From Icerya purchasi (Eukaryota > Arthropoda > Insecta > Hemiptera > Monophlebidae): a stretch of DNA of 64,000 nucleotides. A program made the position numbers and the translations under genes. The stretch covers positions 32,437,183-32,501,182 of the forward strand of contig CM077116.1 in assembly GCA_039619475.1 (NCBI GenBank), in the 5' to 3' direction. Shown in pieces: positions 42,255 through 54,742 of this stretch; within the stretch, counting starts at the first letter, position 1, and each line of letters opens with the position of its first letter. The notes below the pieces were generated by a model, which searched no databases, was not told the DNA's origin, and worked only from the letters and a program-made list of their open reading frames with translations.

Positions 42255-44085
42255 ACAAAAAAGATGGAATGTCATTAAGCTTAGAAATAATAAAATAGTA
42301 CAGGAAATGTTTGAAGAAGAAACGAATAATGTACGATAAGTTGCTAAAATATTAATGACAAATGGAACATATCCAAAAGAAAATACATTATATAGCGGAG
42401 AAACACATCGGTTAAGAAAAAAAAAAGTGATATAGTATAAACCGTAGATAATGGAAGAAATCTTACGATTTAATGAAACAAAGAAGAAAATTTAACGCAA
42501 AAGGAAAAAACAAAAAGGAACGATAAATTAAGAAACAAAATAAATAGAGAAGCAAAAATAGTAAAAAAAAAAAAATGGATTAAATCAGAACGTAAAGAAA
42601 TAGATGCTAATTTTTAAAAAAGTATGCACTGAAAAAGCTTTAAAAAAATCAAGTAACAATTCTTGGTTCGAAGTGAAAAGCTAAATAATATAAAAACAAC
42701 AATGGTAAAATATTAACCGATATTGATGAAAAAAACTAAATTGATAAGCTTTACAATGATGAATCATTGTGTTCCTCGACTTTAGAAGACCAAATCCGTG
42801 GCGCTGACATAAGCCTAGACATTTTAAAGGAGGATTTGAAAATGTTTTAATGTCTGGAATAGATCAGATACTAGGTCAATTTATACAAAAGCTGAAAAAT
42901 AAAGCGAATAATACGATACTTACGTTTGTAAAGGAAATTTATGTAACTGGAAATATTCCCGTAGACTTCATGAATGTTGTCATAATGGCAATCCCCAAAT
43001 AACACAATGCCCAAAAATGTGAAGAGGACATAATTGTAAATACGCTATCACATACGCTAAAACCCTTAACTAAAATCTTCTACAGACGTATGGGAAGAAA
43101 ATAGAGGATAATATATCCGATGATCAATTTGGATTTTCGAGAAAAGCCTGGAGGTAGTTGAACGAGTGTGTATAAAATTCGTAAATATTGAAAAAGCTCT
43201 TATTTAGGATTCTAAAAGATCTGCAAATGTAGAGGTCGACGATTACTTTTTCAGTTATACAAGAACCAATATGTAATACTAAACAATAGCATCACAGCTA
43301 ACGTTAAAAAATGAGTTAGACAAGGATTTGCCCGTCGCTAATTCTTTTTAACATTTATATATAGATTAAGATATGAAAATATTTGCAGAAATCAGAAAGT
43401 ACAGCTATCAACGTTAACGGTCTATGGTATAACACAATATAGGATGTACTGACGACATAGCATTAATCGTAGGAAATGAGATTGTTTCCGGAAATCCACT
43501 AATGATTTGAACGAATCATTATTTTAAAGATGCAAAATGAAAATAAATGCAAATAAAACTAAAGTAATGACTCGTTCAAGACAGGAGTTGTTGAATATGG
43601 ATATATTTCTAAATGAATAAATTCTGACACAAGTACAAGAATTTTACTACTTTGGGAGCCTAATTGCAGTGAACGGAGCGTACAAAAAAGAGGTTACAGT
43701 CTAAAAATGTATTTAATAAAAAGAGATCATTACTCGCATCCAAAAGTATTTCTCTGTGCATAAGAAAGCTGTTTGTCGGAACATTTGTTTGGAGAGTTGC
43801 GTTTGGCTGCGAATCTTGAACTGTGCTAAACAGAGAAATTCAAACTACTGACTTTTGAATTGTTATGTTACAAGAAAATGTTATCCTGTACTGAAAAAAG
43901 AACACAAACAAAGAGATATTACGAAGGAAGATTAAAAACGGTGATTGACCAAAAAGAAGACGTAGAATTAAGTTTATGGAGAACATCTTGAAGGAACGAA
44001 GCTATTCTGGAGTGAATAAATTGGTCTGCGCCAGAAATTCATTGAAAGCCATGTTGTCCACCGACTTAATGGTTGAGGAGATAAC
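42255..44085 (+). pseudogene. Heavily decayed RTE-like LINE
   Basis: Plus-strand text across frames: WNVIKLRNNKIVQEMFEEET near 42270 (EN-RT linker), STLEDQIRGADISLDILKED near 42780, SDDQFGFSRK near 43120, GCTDDIALIVGNE near 43445 (YADD changed to CTDD), TQVQEFYYFGSLIAVNGA near 43625 and FVWRVAFGCES near 43790. The order matches the intact RTE. Many stops and indels mark an old copy. The 212-codon open frame 43976-44614 starts in its tail and runs into unrelated DNA, so it is not a gene. Confidence 0.75.
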
Positions 44086-44089
44086 GATG

Positions 44090-44830
44090 ATGATAATATA
44101 TATGTATGACAGCCGTAGTTATACAAGCGCGCTTAACGATGGCGCATTACGTAGAAACAGGCAACGAGAACATAAAAGCTTCGGAGGACCACGAATGCAT
44201 TTGCAGTTTTGGTTGGAAAAAGCTCTCGTGCAGTCTTTTCTTTTATCTTGCATCGTTTTTTGTTTGTTTTTTATAACCGTTGCCGGAGAAAATGTCTTTT
44301 CCCGTATATCTCTAAAATTAATAAACAATTTTAAAGTTTTTCCGAAACCCTGCAAATTACCAATAGTTAATTTCGGCGTAAAAACTTGTTTTGCGTTTTT
44401 ACATAGTCAATTTAAACGCCTGATGTGTCAAATTTTACACAAAGCGCATCGTTTCAAGTGGAATTGTCTTTTTTTTTTTTATTATTACTTTTTTCATTAT
44501 TATTATTTACTTTTAGCTTTCGAGCTATCAATAGATGATATAAATACAATTAAATCACATGCGGGCTCTTCATCCAGTGACGAAGTCCCATTACCGGTTA
44601 ATAATTTCCGCTAAATCTAGCAGCTTAGTTCTTTTTAATCTGCGCACTTGGGTATCCGCGTCCTTTTTCAATAGGCTAACTGTCATCGAGTTCGTATGAT
44701 TTTGTGATTCATATAATCCGTATTTAGATCAGTGCGTGTCGTTTTATTATTTACGTATCACGGGACACCGATCATTGTCCGCAATGTTACTTTTTGGTAT
44801 CTTTGTATTATTTCACTATTGCTTCTTGTA
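44090..44830. other. Non-coding stretch
   Basis: No recognised gene. The long open frame here is a chance continuation from the RTE remnant, ending in a T-rich low-complexity segment. Confidence 0.5.
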
Positions 44831-44834
44831 CTAC

Positions 44835-45120
44835 AATCCCACTATAAGATTGGGCCATCACCGGGGGCCATTACATTTGACAGGATTATGAATAATAAAC
44901 AATGATAACTGTAATGAATGCGGATTGGAAGGATCAATCGAATATTTGGTATGGCGGTGTGAGGGATATAAAAAGGAAAGAGAAGAATTGCTGAAAGGAA
45001 TTTTAAATAAATTTTACACATTACCGATATCTGTATACCAAATTGTAAAGGAGCCAGTTACTTTGGAATGCAAAGCGTTATATGTTTTTTTAACAACTGC
45101 TAATGTTAAAATATAAGAAG
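44835..45120 (+). pseudogene. LINE C-terminal zinc-type fragment
   Basis: LGHHRGPLHLTG precedes CNECGLEGSIEYLVWRC (about 44916-44966), the C.xC....H/Y...C cluster found near the end of LINE ORF2 proteins (here Tyr stands at the usual His). The frame runs to a stop at 45116. A-rich sequence follows at about 45183-45192. Only the last ~95 codons remain. Confidence 0.65.
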
Positions 45121-45330
45121 GGACAGACAATTAATTAGGTCTGGGTATAGACTGGTCAAAGGATGAAAGCTGGGTCAAAGAAGAAAAAAAAACCCCGCAG
45201 ATCACAACCATATTTCGATATTGGCGCAAGTATTTGGCTGTATAATGGTATTTTATTGCAAACAGCAAGCTGGGATTTTTTCCCTATCAGATAGTACAGT
45301 TTTTTATTTTTTATCTTAAGTTCGTTCTTT

Positions 45331-45480
45331 TTTTTTTTTTTTCTCAGTGTGTTTACGTCAAGTCAATCTTCGGTTCAAATGCATACCCAGGTATTTGACA
45401 TCCTTTTTGATTGGAACTATCTTATTGCCAACAGTTACACTTTGTGGCTCTCTACATATCGGTTAGTAAATAATGTATGA
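45331..45480 (-). pseudogene. Jockey-like RT scrap (KYLGMHL motif)
   Basis: The minus strand reads PQSVTVGNKIVPIKKDVKYL then GMHLNRRLT, close to the VKYLGIHLNRKLTW of the copy at 25712-26479. It ends at a T run on the plus strand (about 45330-45344), that is an A run on its own strand. Confidence 0.65.
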
Positions 45481-45518
45481 AATTATGTGTTATTTCTTCC
45501 TGTAATCGTTTGTCTCAA

Positions 45519-46246
45519 TAATATGATAAGTTATATATTTTAAAACCTTAATTTACGTTACAAAAGTTATAGTTTTATATATTACACGGACACAGAGTAC
45601 CTTTCAATTCATTAAAACATATAACATTTATTTATATTAAATTATTACTTAAATTAAAATACAAGTTTTACAAACATTATTAATTCACAAAATATATATA
45701 AAAATTCGTCCTACCGGTTTCGTCTACTTGACATATTCATGGACTGAATTTTGTTGTATTATTTATTTACATGTTTGGTCATTATTAAAGATATAGATCG
45801 ATATATTATAATTGTTGGTCTATGTAATATAAAATTTTAAAATAATGAATTAAATATAAAAATAAAGGTAAATATATAGTTACAATTGAATAATAAATAT
45901 TTAATTCATTATTATTTATTAAATTTAAAATTTTATATTACATAGACCAACAATTATAATATATCGATCTATATCTTTAATAATGACCAAACATGTAAAT
46001 AAATAATACAACAAAATTCAGTCCATGAATATGTCAAGTAGACGAAACCGGTAGGACGAATTTTTATATATATTTTGTGAATTAATAATGTTTGTAAAAC
46101 TTGTATTTTAATTTAAGTAATAATTTAATATAAATAAATGTTATATGTTTTAATGAATTGAAAGGTACTCTGTGTCCGTGTAATATATAAAACTATAACT
46201 TTTGTAACGTAAATTAAGGTTTTAAAATATATAACTTATCATATTA
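45519..46246. mobile_element. Near-perfect 728-bp palindrome (long-TIR MITE or foldback)
   Basis: The left arm (about 45519-45842) and right arm (about 45924-46246) are almost identical reverse complements over roughly 320 bases, with only scattered differences visible by eye. They are separated by an ~80-bp AT-rich spacer. Both contain CCTACCGGTTTCGTCTACTT. There is no coding capacity. It sits between a Jockey RT scrap and an RTE fragment. A clear target-site duplication was not found. Confidence 0.8.
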
Positions 46247-46289
46247 ATGTATGAAATGATTTATTTTCATTTATTTTTATTCGTTACAT

Positions 46290-47040
46290 TTGACACCGTG
46301 ATGTTAATCTGCAGTCTGCAAAGCAATAATTAACACCGAAAAGACAAAGATGGTGATAAGTAGCAAAGAAAGATCGGACAATATACAACTCAAATTATCA
46401 GGAAGAAACATTAAAAAGGTGGCCCGGCACAAATATCTGGTATGCTGGATAAATGAGAAGACAGACCCGGACGAAGAAATAAGATACGCATAGCGACAGC
46501 AAGAGATGCTTTTAGTAATTGGAAGAAATTACTAACATCTAAGAACCATAAGATATCGCTGAAATTGAGAGTTCTGAAATGCTACATATGGCCTTAGCTA
46601 TTATACGGATGTGAGACATGGACACTGAAAACGGCAATGATAAAAAAACTAGAAGCCTTCGAAATGTGGTGCTACCGAAGAATGCTTAAGATCTCGTGGA
46701 CGGAGAAGATAAAAAATGCAGATGTACTACCGCGTATGGGCAAAAATCGGGAACTGGTGAATACAATAAAAAAGAGGAAACTAGAATTCATGGGACATAT
46801 AATACGTGGCCCTAAGTATCAGGCTACTGAGGAGGACAATTTTACTTGGGCAAATCGAAGAAAAAAGATGGATTGGCAGGAAGAATACGACATGGTTTGA
46901 AAACATAAAAGATCGGGCAAACTACTCAACAGAAGAAATAATTCATACAGCCAGGAAATGGGAAAAATAGAAAAGAATTATCTTCATGTCAACAGCCTGA
47001 AATCCGATGAGAATATGGTACCTTAAAGAAGAAAGGTGGA
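46290..47040 (+). pseudogene. 5'-truncated RTE-like LINE 3' end
   Basis: INTEKTKMVISSKERSD near 46335 and FEMWCYRRMLKISWTEKI near 46657 (open frame 46637-46900). LEFMGHIIRGPKYQ follows near 46783, then a frameshifted WFENIKD segment. It matches the C-terminal part of the RTE protein at 36131-39127 and the fragment at 33046-33700. Confidence 0.8.
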
Positions 47041-49660
47041 GAAAGTGCATATTCCGAACTTTTTAAGATGAAATTAAAAACTAATTTTCTGATTTTTCGA
47101 TTTTACTGCTCATTCTTCTGTATTATGCGCGGTTTCTTCTATAATTTGCGTCTTTTTCTTTTCCACAATCCGCGATCTGTTTTAATTAAATTTCCCCCCC
47201 CCCCCCCCCCCGAAAAATGGTTCCCGTTGATGTAAAAATTACTCTATTATGTCAGTATTAAAATTATGTTTGATTTATTTCAACATTTCTAAAGACACGT
47301 TTTTATTAATATTAGAATTATTTTTTGTAGCAGCTATTTTCATTAATTATAATTATACTGGTATTAATAACTTTTTTTTATTCTTTCAAATATCGAATAA
47401 TATCATTTTGAATAAATCATTTGTTATTCATTTCTTTAGTGACGTTAAAATGGATTTTGTTATTTACTGGTACAGTATAAAACAGCGTCTTGTAACAGGA
47501 CTTATTTTTAAATTAACTTAATTTACCTCGTTTGACGTTTTGGAAGGTGTTTTTTTTGTCCCTTTTGGTCGGGTTTAGTCGGGGACCAAAGTCATTTTAT
47601 GAAAGTGATTTACTTGATTTTGATTACTTCTTGATAGCGTTAACGATCATTTTACTTATTGGTAAGCCGTCTTTCATTTAATAATTATTATGCTTATATT
47701 TTACACTTCACCGAACCAGTTTAGCTGCGTAATAAAGAAATATCCGAACAAAACAGTTTAATTAACCGGTTTAATTTAAAGTCGGTTAACAAATTTTAAA
47801 ACGAGTTTTAATCTTTTTTTCAATCTATTATTCAGCTTTAAAATGATGGAAAAAAAGAAAATTTACAACGCTAATCAATCAAAGGTAAATATCGAATGAC
47901 AAACGGTTAATGAAAAAAGCGTTAAAAATAACCGCTCCGTATCCGAAAAATTAAGTGTACTACAGTTTTCTTTTTATAAAAGCCGGTTAATATATTTTCA
48001 TTTCTTTTTTGTAGGTGCTACCAGTGTTATTCGTTTTGTTCCGCTAAAAAACGTAATAATTGACAATTACGTTATTTTAAATTTTCCCTTTCCACCTTTG
48101 TGTCATTTCAGTTATTTGCTTACGACTATTAAACATTTTTCAACTTATAAATAGCTCATAGATAAAACGAACAACTAATATTTCATTAAATTTAGTCGTT
48201 TAAGACTTTGCTTTTTTTTATGCGCAACTTTTTTCTCATTAAAGTAATGATTTAAAAGCTAAGAGCTGTGTACAAGGGCTGGAAATTATCCAAAATTTGA
48301 GTGCAAGTATTCAGTTTTGATCTTTTTATTATAATTTAGATGTGGTGATCATCGGCGTTTAAAAAGATTCTGTGGTCATGTTTATCACTTGTCATCAAAA
48401 AACAGAGCTTGTTAGCATGGTTATTCCATGTAAACCTGTCTACGGCAGTTGATAGCATGTCCAAATTCAGCATTAGTCGAGTTAACATGTAACGTAGAAA
48501 TTAGAGGGAGTTGTTTCAAGGACATATTTTGGTTAAGTGTGAGATTTATTTTTATTGTTAGGAAGACTGACAGAGGTATTGTACAGAATAAATTTATTTT
48601 TTTTGATAACAAATTCATATTGCTCGGATTAGTTTGGTTGTTTGATAAGATTGTGCTTCTTTCCTGCAAAAGAAATGCCATTCGTTGCTTGTGCTTTTAG
48701 AAAGATAATAATTCTCTCCTTATTGACTGTGACACTTTGGTAATATTAAGTGCGTTTCTGGTTACTTTTTTAACTGCTACCGGATAATCTTGTAAGAATA
48801 AGATGAAATATAAGGGAAAATACTTTAAAGTAGACAATAGATTGTCAGCGGAGGTGTGTTTTTTTTCCTTTTTTTTCTATTTCATTTTAATTATTCTAAA
48901 AAAGATCCGTTACAGATGTTATTCAAAATTTCATTTAACAGTTGTTTTGATTCAGCATGCATTTAGGATAGAGCTCTAATCGGAGAGGTTAATTTTTTTA
49001 ATCATTTTGATTACTGAAACGTTTAGTAGCTGCTTATTGCAAATGATCGATTTAATTTGGTTTAGCCGTTATCATGTGTGTCGGACTTTACGATAATTTT
49101 TGAAATAGTGTTAGGTTAGTAGTCTGGACAGCGGATGAATCTGTGTTTTGTTTATGTGTGCCTGTTTTATCGGCGTTGTATCATACTTATTACCCTACAA
49201 TGTTAATTTTTCAGAAACACTTTTCAGCTCTTTTACTAGATTTCTTGAAGTTCTAACTTCTCAATAAGCTTTCTAATTTTACATCTTTGATCTGTCGGAA
49301 ACATGCTCATGAAAAGTATGCGTTTCAACTGCAGTGTGATTTTTATCAAAATAGGGTTGAAGTTACTTTTGTCCCCACAGAGTTCGAAAATTTAAAAGAT
49401 CTTTGTTAATATTGGGGAATTAATATAAACGCAATTGAAAGAAACACAAAGGGCATTCGTTTTTTTTTTTATTCATTTTATTCTTTTCCTTTTTTAGAAT
49501 TCATTTTTTGTTTTAGTAATTGCGGTGTCGTGTTCAGAACGACCGTGTTCACATCGACTCACCAATAATGGTGTTCAGAGCGACCATCGGATTCTTTTTA
49601 TTATTATTATTATATTCGAATTAGAGCGGGCAAGTTATTTTGTTAAAACTGCTAGAATTT
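47041..49660. other. Non-coding AT-rich stretch
   Basis: No gene recognised. It contains a poly(C) run (47194-47211) and unrecognised hydrophobic frames at 47249-47521 and 48449-48700 that are probably chance. Confidence 0.5.
47194..47211 (+). repeat. Poly(C) run, 18 bases
   Basis: Eighteen consecutive C residues in AT-rich DNA. Seen directly. Confidence 0.95.
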
Positions 49661-49664
49661 TTAT

Positions 49665-50690
49665 TTTTTTATTTTTTTTTTTACGCCATGTACAGCTTTA
49701 TGGCTAGAGGCGTGAGAACTGTTTGGATTTAAATAGGGAGTAGAGACCGGTAGCTTGCAAGAAGGAGAAGAGTTTGTATGTTTTGGTATCATTGTCTGAA
49801 AGTAGAGATTCAAGGGATTCGTTTTGGATGTATAGGTCTCTTTGGGTTTGAAATTTTGGATAATCGATTAGTATGTGTTTGATGGAGATGGGAACTGTGC
49901 AGGGTTCACATATCGGTCGAGGCTGTTTGTTTAATATATAACCGTGAGTGAGAGCTGAGTGACCTGCTCTTATTCTAAATAATACGACTTCGTTTTTTCT
50001 GGATTTTTGATATGAAGTTTACCAAATATCTACGGTTTTCTTTATGGTTTTTAGTTTGTTTGTGTCTGGGATCTGATTCCAGTGTTGTTGGAAGGATTTA
50101 TATGCGACAGATTTACTGGATATTTTCAAGTCCGAAAGAGGAACTGGAACGTTTGGAATTGGGGAGATGATCAAGGACCGTTTTGCTATTTCGTCTGCTT
50201 TCTCATTTTGACGGATGTTACAATGAGATGGTATCCAACAGAAGATGATTTCTTTGTGTGAAGATGAGAGGGTACTTGCTATTTCTTGAGAAATAGGGTG
50301 TTGTTTCTTTTTATGATAGTTTTGGATTGTGAGGAATGCTGACAGTGAGTCTGTTAGAATTAGAATATTGTTTGTTGAGAGATCCATAGAGTAGTTTGTG
50401 GCTAATTTGAGGGCGTATAGTTCAGTTGAGAGTACTGTGAAATGTGGCGGTAGTGGGATATGGTATTTCATTTTGATCGTGAATAATTGAGCATCCTGCT
50501 CCGCTTGATTTGGCACCGTCAGTGTATATTTCGACGAAATTTGGATATTTGGTAAGGAGGTTGTTGAAGCGACGATTATAGATGAGAGGGTTAGATTGAG
50601 ATTTATTCAGATAATACATGACTAGAACATGTTTAATCGTTGATATTTTATTTTTAACTAAAACTATATCGAGCATTTAAACAACGGTGC
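49665..50690 (-). pseudogene. 5'-truncated LINE, RNase H domain and C-terminus
   Basis: The minus strand shows a nearly complete RNase H. FVEIYTDGAKSSGAGCSII (50540-50480) carries the first Asp. After a -1/+1 frameshift near 50480, FTVLSTELYALKLA carries the Glu, NILILTDSLSAFLTI the second Asp, and FCWIPSHCNIRQNEKADEIA the last Asp region. The C-terminus near 49900 reads CEPCTVPISIKHILIDYP, a zinc-type cluster. It ends in an A run (T run near 49670-49682). RT and endonuclease are missing. The catalytic residues survive, so it is moderately young. Confidence 0.82.
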
Positions 50691-51569
50691 GTTTTATTAA
50701 AAAAATTAAACCGGATGTGAGTACGCCTCCATTCATCTATTATCATTTTACATTAACAAAAATTATATACATTGCCGCCTAGGCGTGTTGCATTAAATTA
50801 CATTTTTATAATATTGTATACTTTAATGTTAATGTTATTGTTAATATAGAAAGTTTAAAGTAAATAATAACGAATTTATAAGAGAACCGTAACAGAATAT
50901 GATCGTTGTAGTAATATATCAGAGATTTCCAGGAAATGACCTTCGCTGTCTCTTTTGGTCGCTCCTAACACGTAACCAGTAATTGCGATGGTTAAATTGT
51001 TCCTTTTTTCACTACTTCGAGAGGAAATATTTGATAACTCGGGATTATCTGCTTTTGGATACGCATTCTTTTGAGACCAAGGTAATGAATTTTATTGTAA
51101 ATACCATTTAAACTATTCTTCTTACAACTGAATGATAAAAGTGAGTTCCTGGAATTATTAAGTTTGGTCGGTTTCTAGAATGTATATATTTCGTTGTTTG
51201 TTTATTTTTGTGCTTTTTTGTTTTAGTTCGGAATCACAAAGAGGATAAAAGAATTATATGTAAAAATATGTAGTCTTTTTTTTTTTTTTTTTGTAAAGGG
51301 GTTTACAACAAAAAATATTGGCCTAAGCTAAAATTTGCAATAGATTATTTATCAATGGCAATGAAGAAACTAAAAGGGTACAACAAAAAATGACGGAAAT
51401 AAAAAATAGGGCGCAGAACTATAAAGATTAAGAGAATCAGATTTAAAAACTTGCGAGTAAAAAAAAAAAAAAAAAAAAAAAAAACGGTCACTCGGACGAC
51501 ATAGTGAAACATGTAAAAAGGATGAAGAATTGCTTGAGTCAATCATTAAGATTAAATTTTAGCTAAAAT
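50691..51569. other. Non-coding stretch with homopolymers
   Basis: T run at about 51274-51291 and a 25-base A run at about 51459-51484. No recognised gene. Confidence 0.5.
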
Positions 51570-52800
51570 CTTTTATTTTTTAATCCCCTTTTGGGCACGT
51601 CAGCTAAGGACTTACACACAGAAACAGCATGAAAGAAAATAGTGGTCAGTTAAATTTTGATTCGGTCAGATATGGATAATACAAAGGAACTAACGAATGA
51701 AATAATGGATGGCGAGGGGAAGGGCAAAATATAAGATGCACGGTAAGGAGTAGGTTGAGTTTCAGCAGACAAGAATATAGAATACAACGTTCGACAGAAA
51801 GAAATGGGGTCATTCAAAAAATATGTGATTGGCTTCGCAAACCACCGCTTCGTTGAGGTGGAGAAGACAATTTGGGGAGGAGACAAGCGATTAGCGAAAA
51901 CGAGAGAAAGAGAGAGTACAATGGCCAAAACGCAAGCGAATCATAGAAATGACAGCAGAACGGGGAACTGAAGGAAACTCGAAGAACCAGGGTTTAGAAG
52001 GAAGACTAGGTTGTACAGACAGATAAAAGGATTGATCGTTACGAAAGAAGGAGGGGTAAATATCTGACCAAAGTTTGAGATGAAACTTAGTACATAGGGA
52101 ATTCAAGTTAGAGGATTGAATTTTTCTTAAGAAATGGAACGAGAAGAAGCAACAACCCGAGCCAATAACCTGCCGTCTCATTACCTTTAATGCCCATATG
52201 TCTGGGAACCTATAGCAAATCAACACAGATGGAGTAGTGAGAAGAAAGAAAATGGACAAGACAGCGTACGCCAAGAATGATAAAGTCGGAAGAGTGATTA
52301 GAAAAAGGGGAGCTGATCGCTTGAAGAATACTCATGGAGCCTGAAATAGCCGAATAATTAGAAAATAGACGACTGGAGGAAATAAAGATAATAGAGCGTG
52401 GGCAGGTCATTAATTAGTTTATAAAGGTAGAATAAAAAGAAGGAAGACGAAATGATTCATATAAATTGAAATCCGGAAGGATAAAAGAAGCTCCAACACC
52501 ATGAAGTCCCCGGGAGCCATTCATGAAGATGGTTACACGCGATGGAAATGGGGGAATTGATAACGCTGTTAAATTATTGCTTGAGGAAGGGATTTGGAAA
52601 GTGAAGGTACAAAAAAAAAACATTGGGAGAATGGCAGAGATCGGCAAAGCTAAAAGAAAAAGCAGGGAGATTATTACCTGAGATTGTGTAAGGCGAAAAG
52701 GAACTAAGGCGAAGGGAAATGAAAGCTAAAACAGGAATTTTCCTAGGCGTAAAACGCCAGTCTAAACTCTTAACAGGTTTAAACATAAATAAATTACGGA
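51570..52800 (-). pseudogene. LINE family A copy, RNase H and C-terminus
   Basis: RNase H start FMNGSRGLHGVGASFILPDF near 52540 (usual TDGS changed to MNGS, so the first catalytic Asp is lost). Next come ISGSMSILQAISSPF near 52340 (usual D of DS missing) and LNSLCTKFHLKLWSDIYP near 52110. The C-terminal region FVKPI/AKPITYFLND near 51830 and the 3' UTR to about 51570 match 1790-2285 base for base over long runs. Upstream text near 52780 (KSLDWRFTPRKIPVL) is the RT-RNase H connection. Confidence 0.75.
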
Positions 52801-52805
52801 CACAA

Positions 52806-53240
52806 CTTTTATTTTATTTATTTATTGTATTTACAAGTTGCTTTTGGACTACAAGGTCATTAGCGACTACGGTTTTACAGAGAATTATAATATTTTATGT
52901 TGAATATTGGAAAATGCGCGAAACAACAAAATAATCAAAAAAGTCAGCTAAAGGCTGAGGAAGTTAGATAAGTTGGAATACTGAGATGTCTTTGAGAAAG
53001 GTTACGATTTTTTTATACTTTTCGGCGTCTGAAAACATCTCTGGAAGGCCGTTGGTAATACCCGCTTGTTTTCTGGCCTGCTGGTAGTGATTACACTCGA
53101 TCAAAAGATGCCTCACCGATATAGGCATGTTACAGCGTTGACACACGTTGGACGGTTTTTTACGAGTAGATATGAGGAACGAATGAGTCAAGTTTGTGTG
53201 TCCAATGCGGATACGAGTTAGGACACAACTGTGTTAGAAA
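52806..53240 (-). pseudogene. LINE 3' end with zinc-type C-terminus and (TAAA)n tail
   Basis: RIRIGHTNLTHSFLIS at about 53215-53165 is followed by CQRCNMPISVRHLLIEC (about 53140-53090) and a 40-residue tail to the stop at 52964. A (TTTA)n run on the plus strand (52810-52830) forms the (TAAA)n end of the element. It belongs to the same broad group as 33830-41300, which has a similar tail. Confidence 0.7.
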
Positions 53241-54326
53241 GAAATTATATTTTCTTAACGTTTGGGACAGCTTACACAAAAAATGTTAGCTTAAAATTTA
53301 ACGCAAAATTTAATAACAAATTAACTCCTGATACAATGCTTTTAAAAACTACCATAGAATATACTGTAATCGATTCTTGTCCAACATGGGTCAATGCTCT
53401 TTGCTGGCGATCCCCCCCCCCCCCCGCAAAACAAAAAAACTGTAAACGATTAATGGGAATACAAAAAGATATCTTTGTAACAAAAAAAAAAAAAAAGAAT
53501 TTTTAAAAATTTCCGGTAATTTTGACGCTTAATTGCTTTTTTAGAAAAAAAAAGAAAAACAAACATGTCATGAAGTTGTGTAACACGAGATTAATGTTTT
53601 ACTATTTTCTTCGTTGGATAAAGTAAAGTCGTTGCCGAATGGTCATTATAAATAAAATATAAAATTAATAAACATAAAAGATCGTATATTGATTAATTGA
53701 AACATAAAAAAATGATTTTTATTTACTTCATAGATTTAACATGTGCATATTTACAGCGACTGTTACTTATATTACAAATATGGATTACGTTTTGATGCCA
53801 CATTTAACCTACACTTTATTTTATTCGACATTTGCAAATTTAAACTTTTATTAAATCTCGTGACATAATATAATAAAAATAACAACCATATCATTTTGTA
53901 CACTGCCTATAAAAATATCAGAACGTGTTTCTTGTCCTGTCATTGATGAATATTGCACCGAAAAAATTAACTAAACTACGTTCGTTAGAGACTATAAGAG
54001 CTTGTGTGATAGGATATGTCCTAGTCTGTCTCTTATGCTGCATTTTCTTTAGTTAATGCCAAAAGATTTGAGTAGCATATATGAGTCCAATTGTTTCGAC
54101 AGTTTGTCCGTTAAAACAGCACTCTGTTAGCGCCAACTTGGAAAATATATGAATTAGGAAACTATGCCCTCTTCTCAATCTGGTTCAGAATTGGGCATGG
54201 AAGATACTTTCCAGAAACTGCTAAAGATTGCGTAGATGTTTTTATTTTATTTAAAAAAGTTTTTTTAAAGTTCAACTGGCAAAACCATTTTGAGCTGCAA
54301 GTATTTAAGAGGAAGTATGATAATGA
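53241..54326. other. Non-coding stretch with poly(C)
   Basis: Contains a 14-base poly(C) run (53412-53425) and an A run (53479-53493). No recognised gene. Confidence 0.5.
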
Positions 54327-54545
54327 GCCCTACAGGGCAGAGGTTGTTGCGGCTAGAGTTCCCTTTTCTAGTAAATAAGTTATCACTCGATCGTCATAAA
54401 GTGCTAGTCCCATTAGCAGAGAAACGAAACAACAACCATGTGAGTTCCGTACGGCCGCGCAAGTTTCTGCTTTGGCGGGTTTATGCTGATTTAAAAATCT
54501 AAATCAGAACTCACAATACACCGCTGGTCTTCGATGGAAAAACAA
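54327..54545 (+). mobile_element. Solo copy of the RTE 5' region
   Basis: Aligns with 35655-35885, the 5' UTR of the intact RTE, at roughly 70-75% identity by eye. It starts at the same base (GCCCTACAGGGC against GCCCTGCGGGGC) and keeps GTGCTAGTCCCA, GAGAAACGAAACAACAACCA and CAGAACTCACAA. No ORF or RTE 3' tail follows. It may be a 3'-deleted RTE or a non-autonomous derivative made from the 5' UTR. Confidence 0.75.
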
Positions 54546-54704
54546 TGTATAACGCAGCATGCCAAAAATATTCACAGAAAAGCTGTTGTATATTAAAAAG
54601 TTTTCGTTTAAATTTAACATTCATCAATTTCTACGTACTGGTGCATTTAAATTTTTTCCAAAATAAATTAAATTATAAAGCGCGCAAACAGATGTAATCT
54701 ATTT

Positions 54705-54742
<38 letters not shown>

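Noticed and set aside
43976..44614. 212-codon open frame as a gene
   Set aside because: It starts in the tail of a decayed RTE and continues into unrelated low-complexity DNA, so it is a junction artefact.
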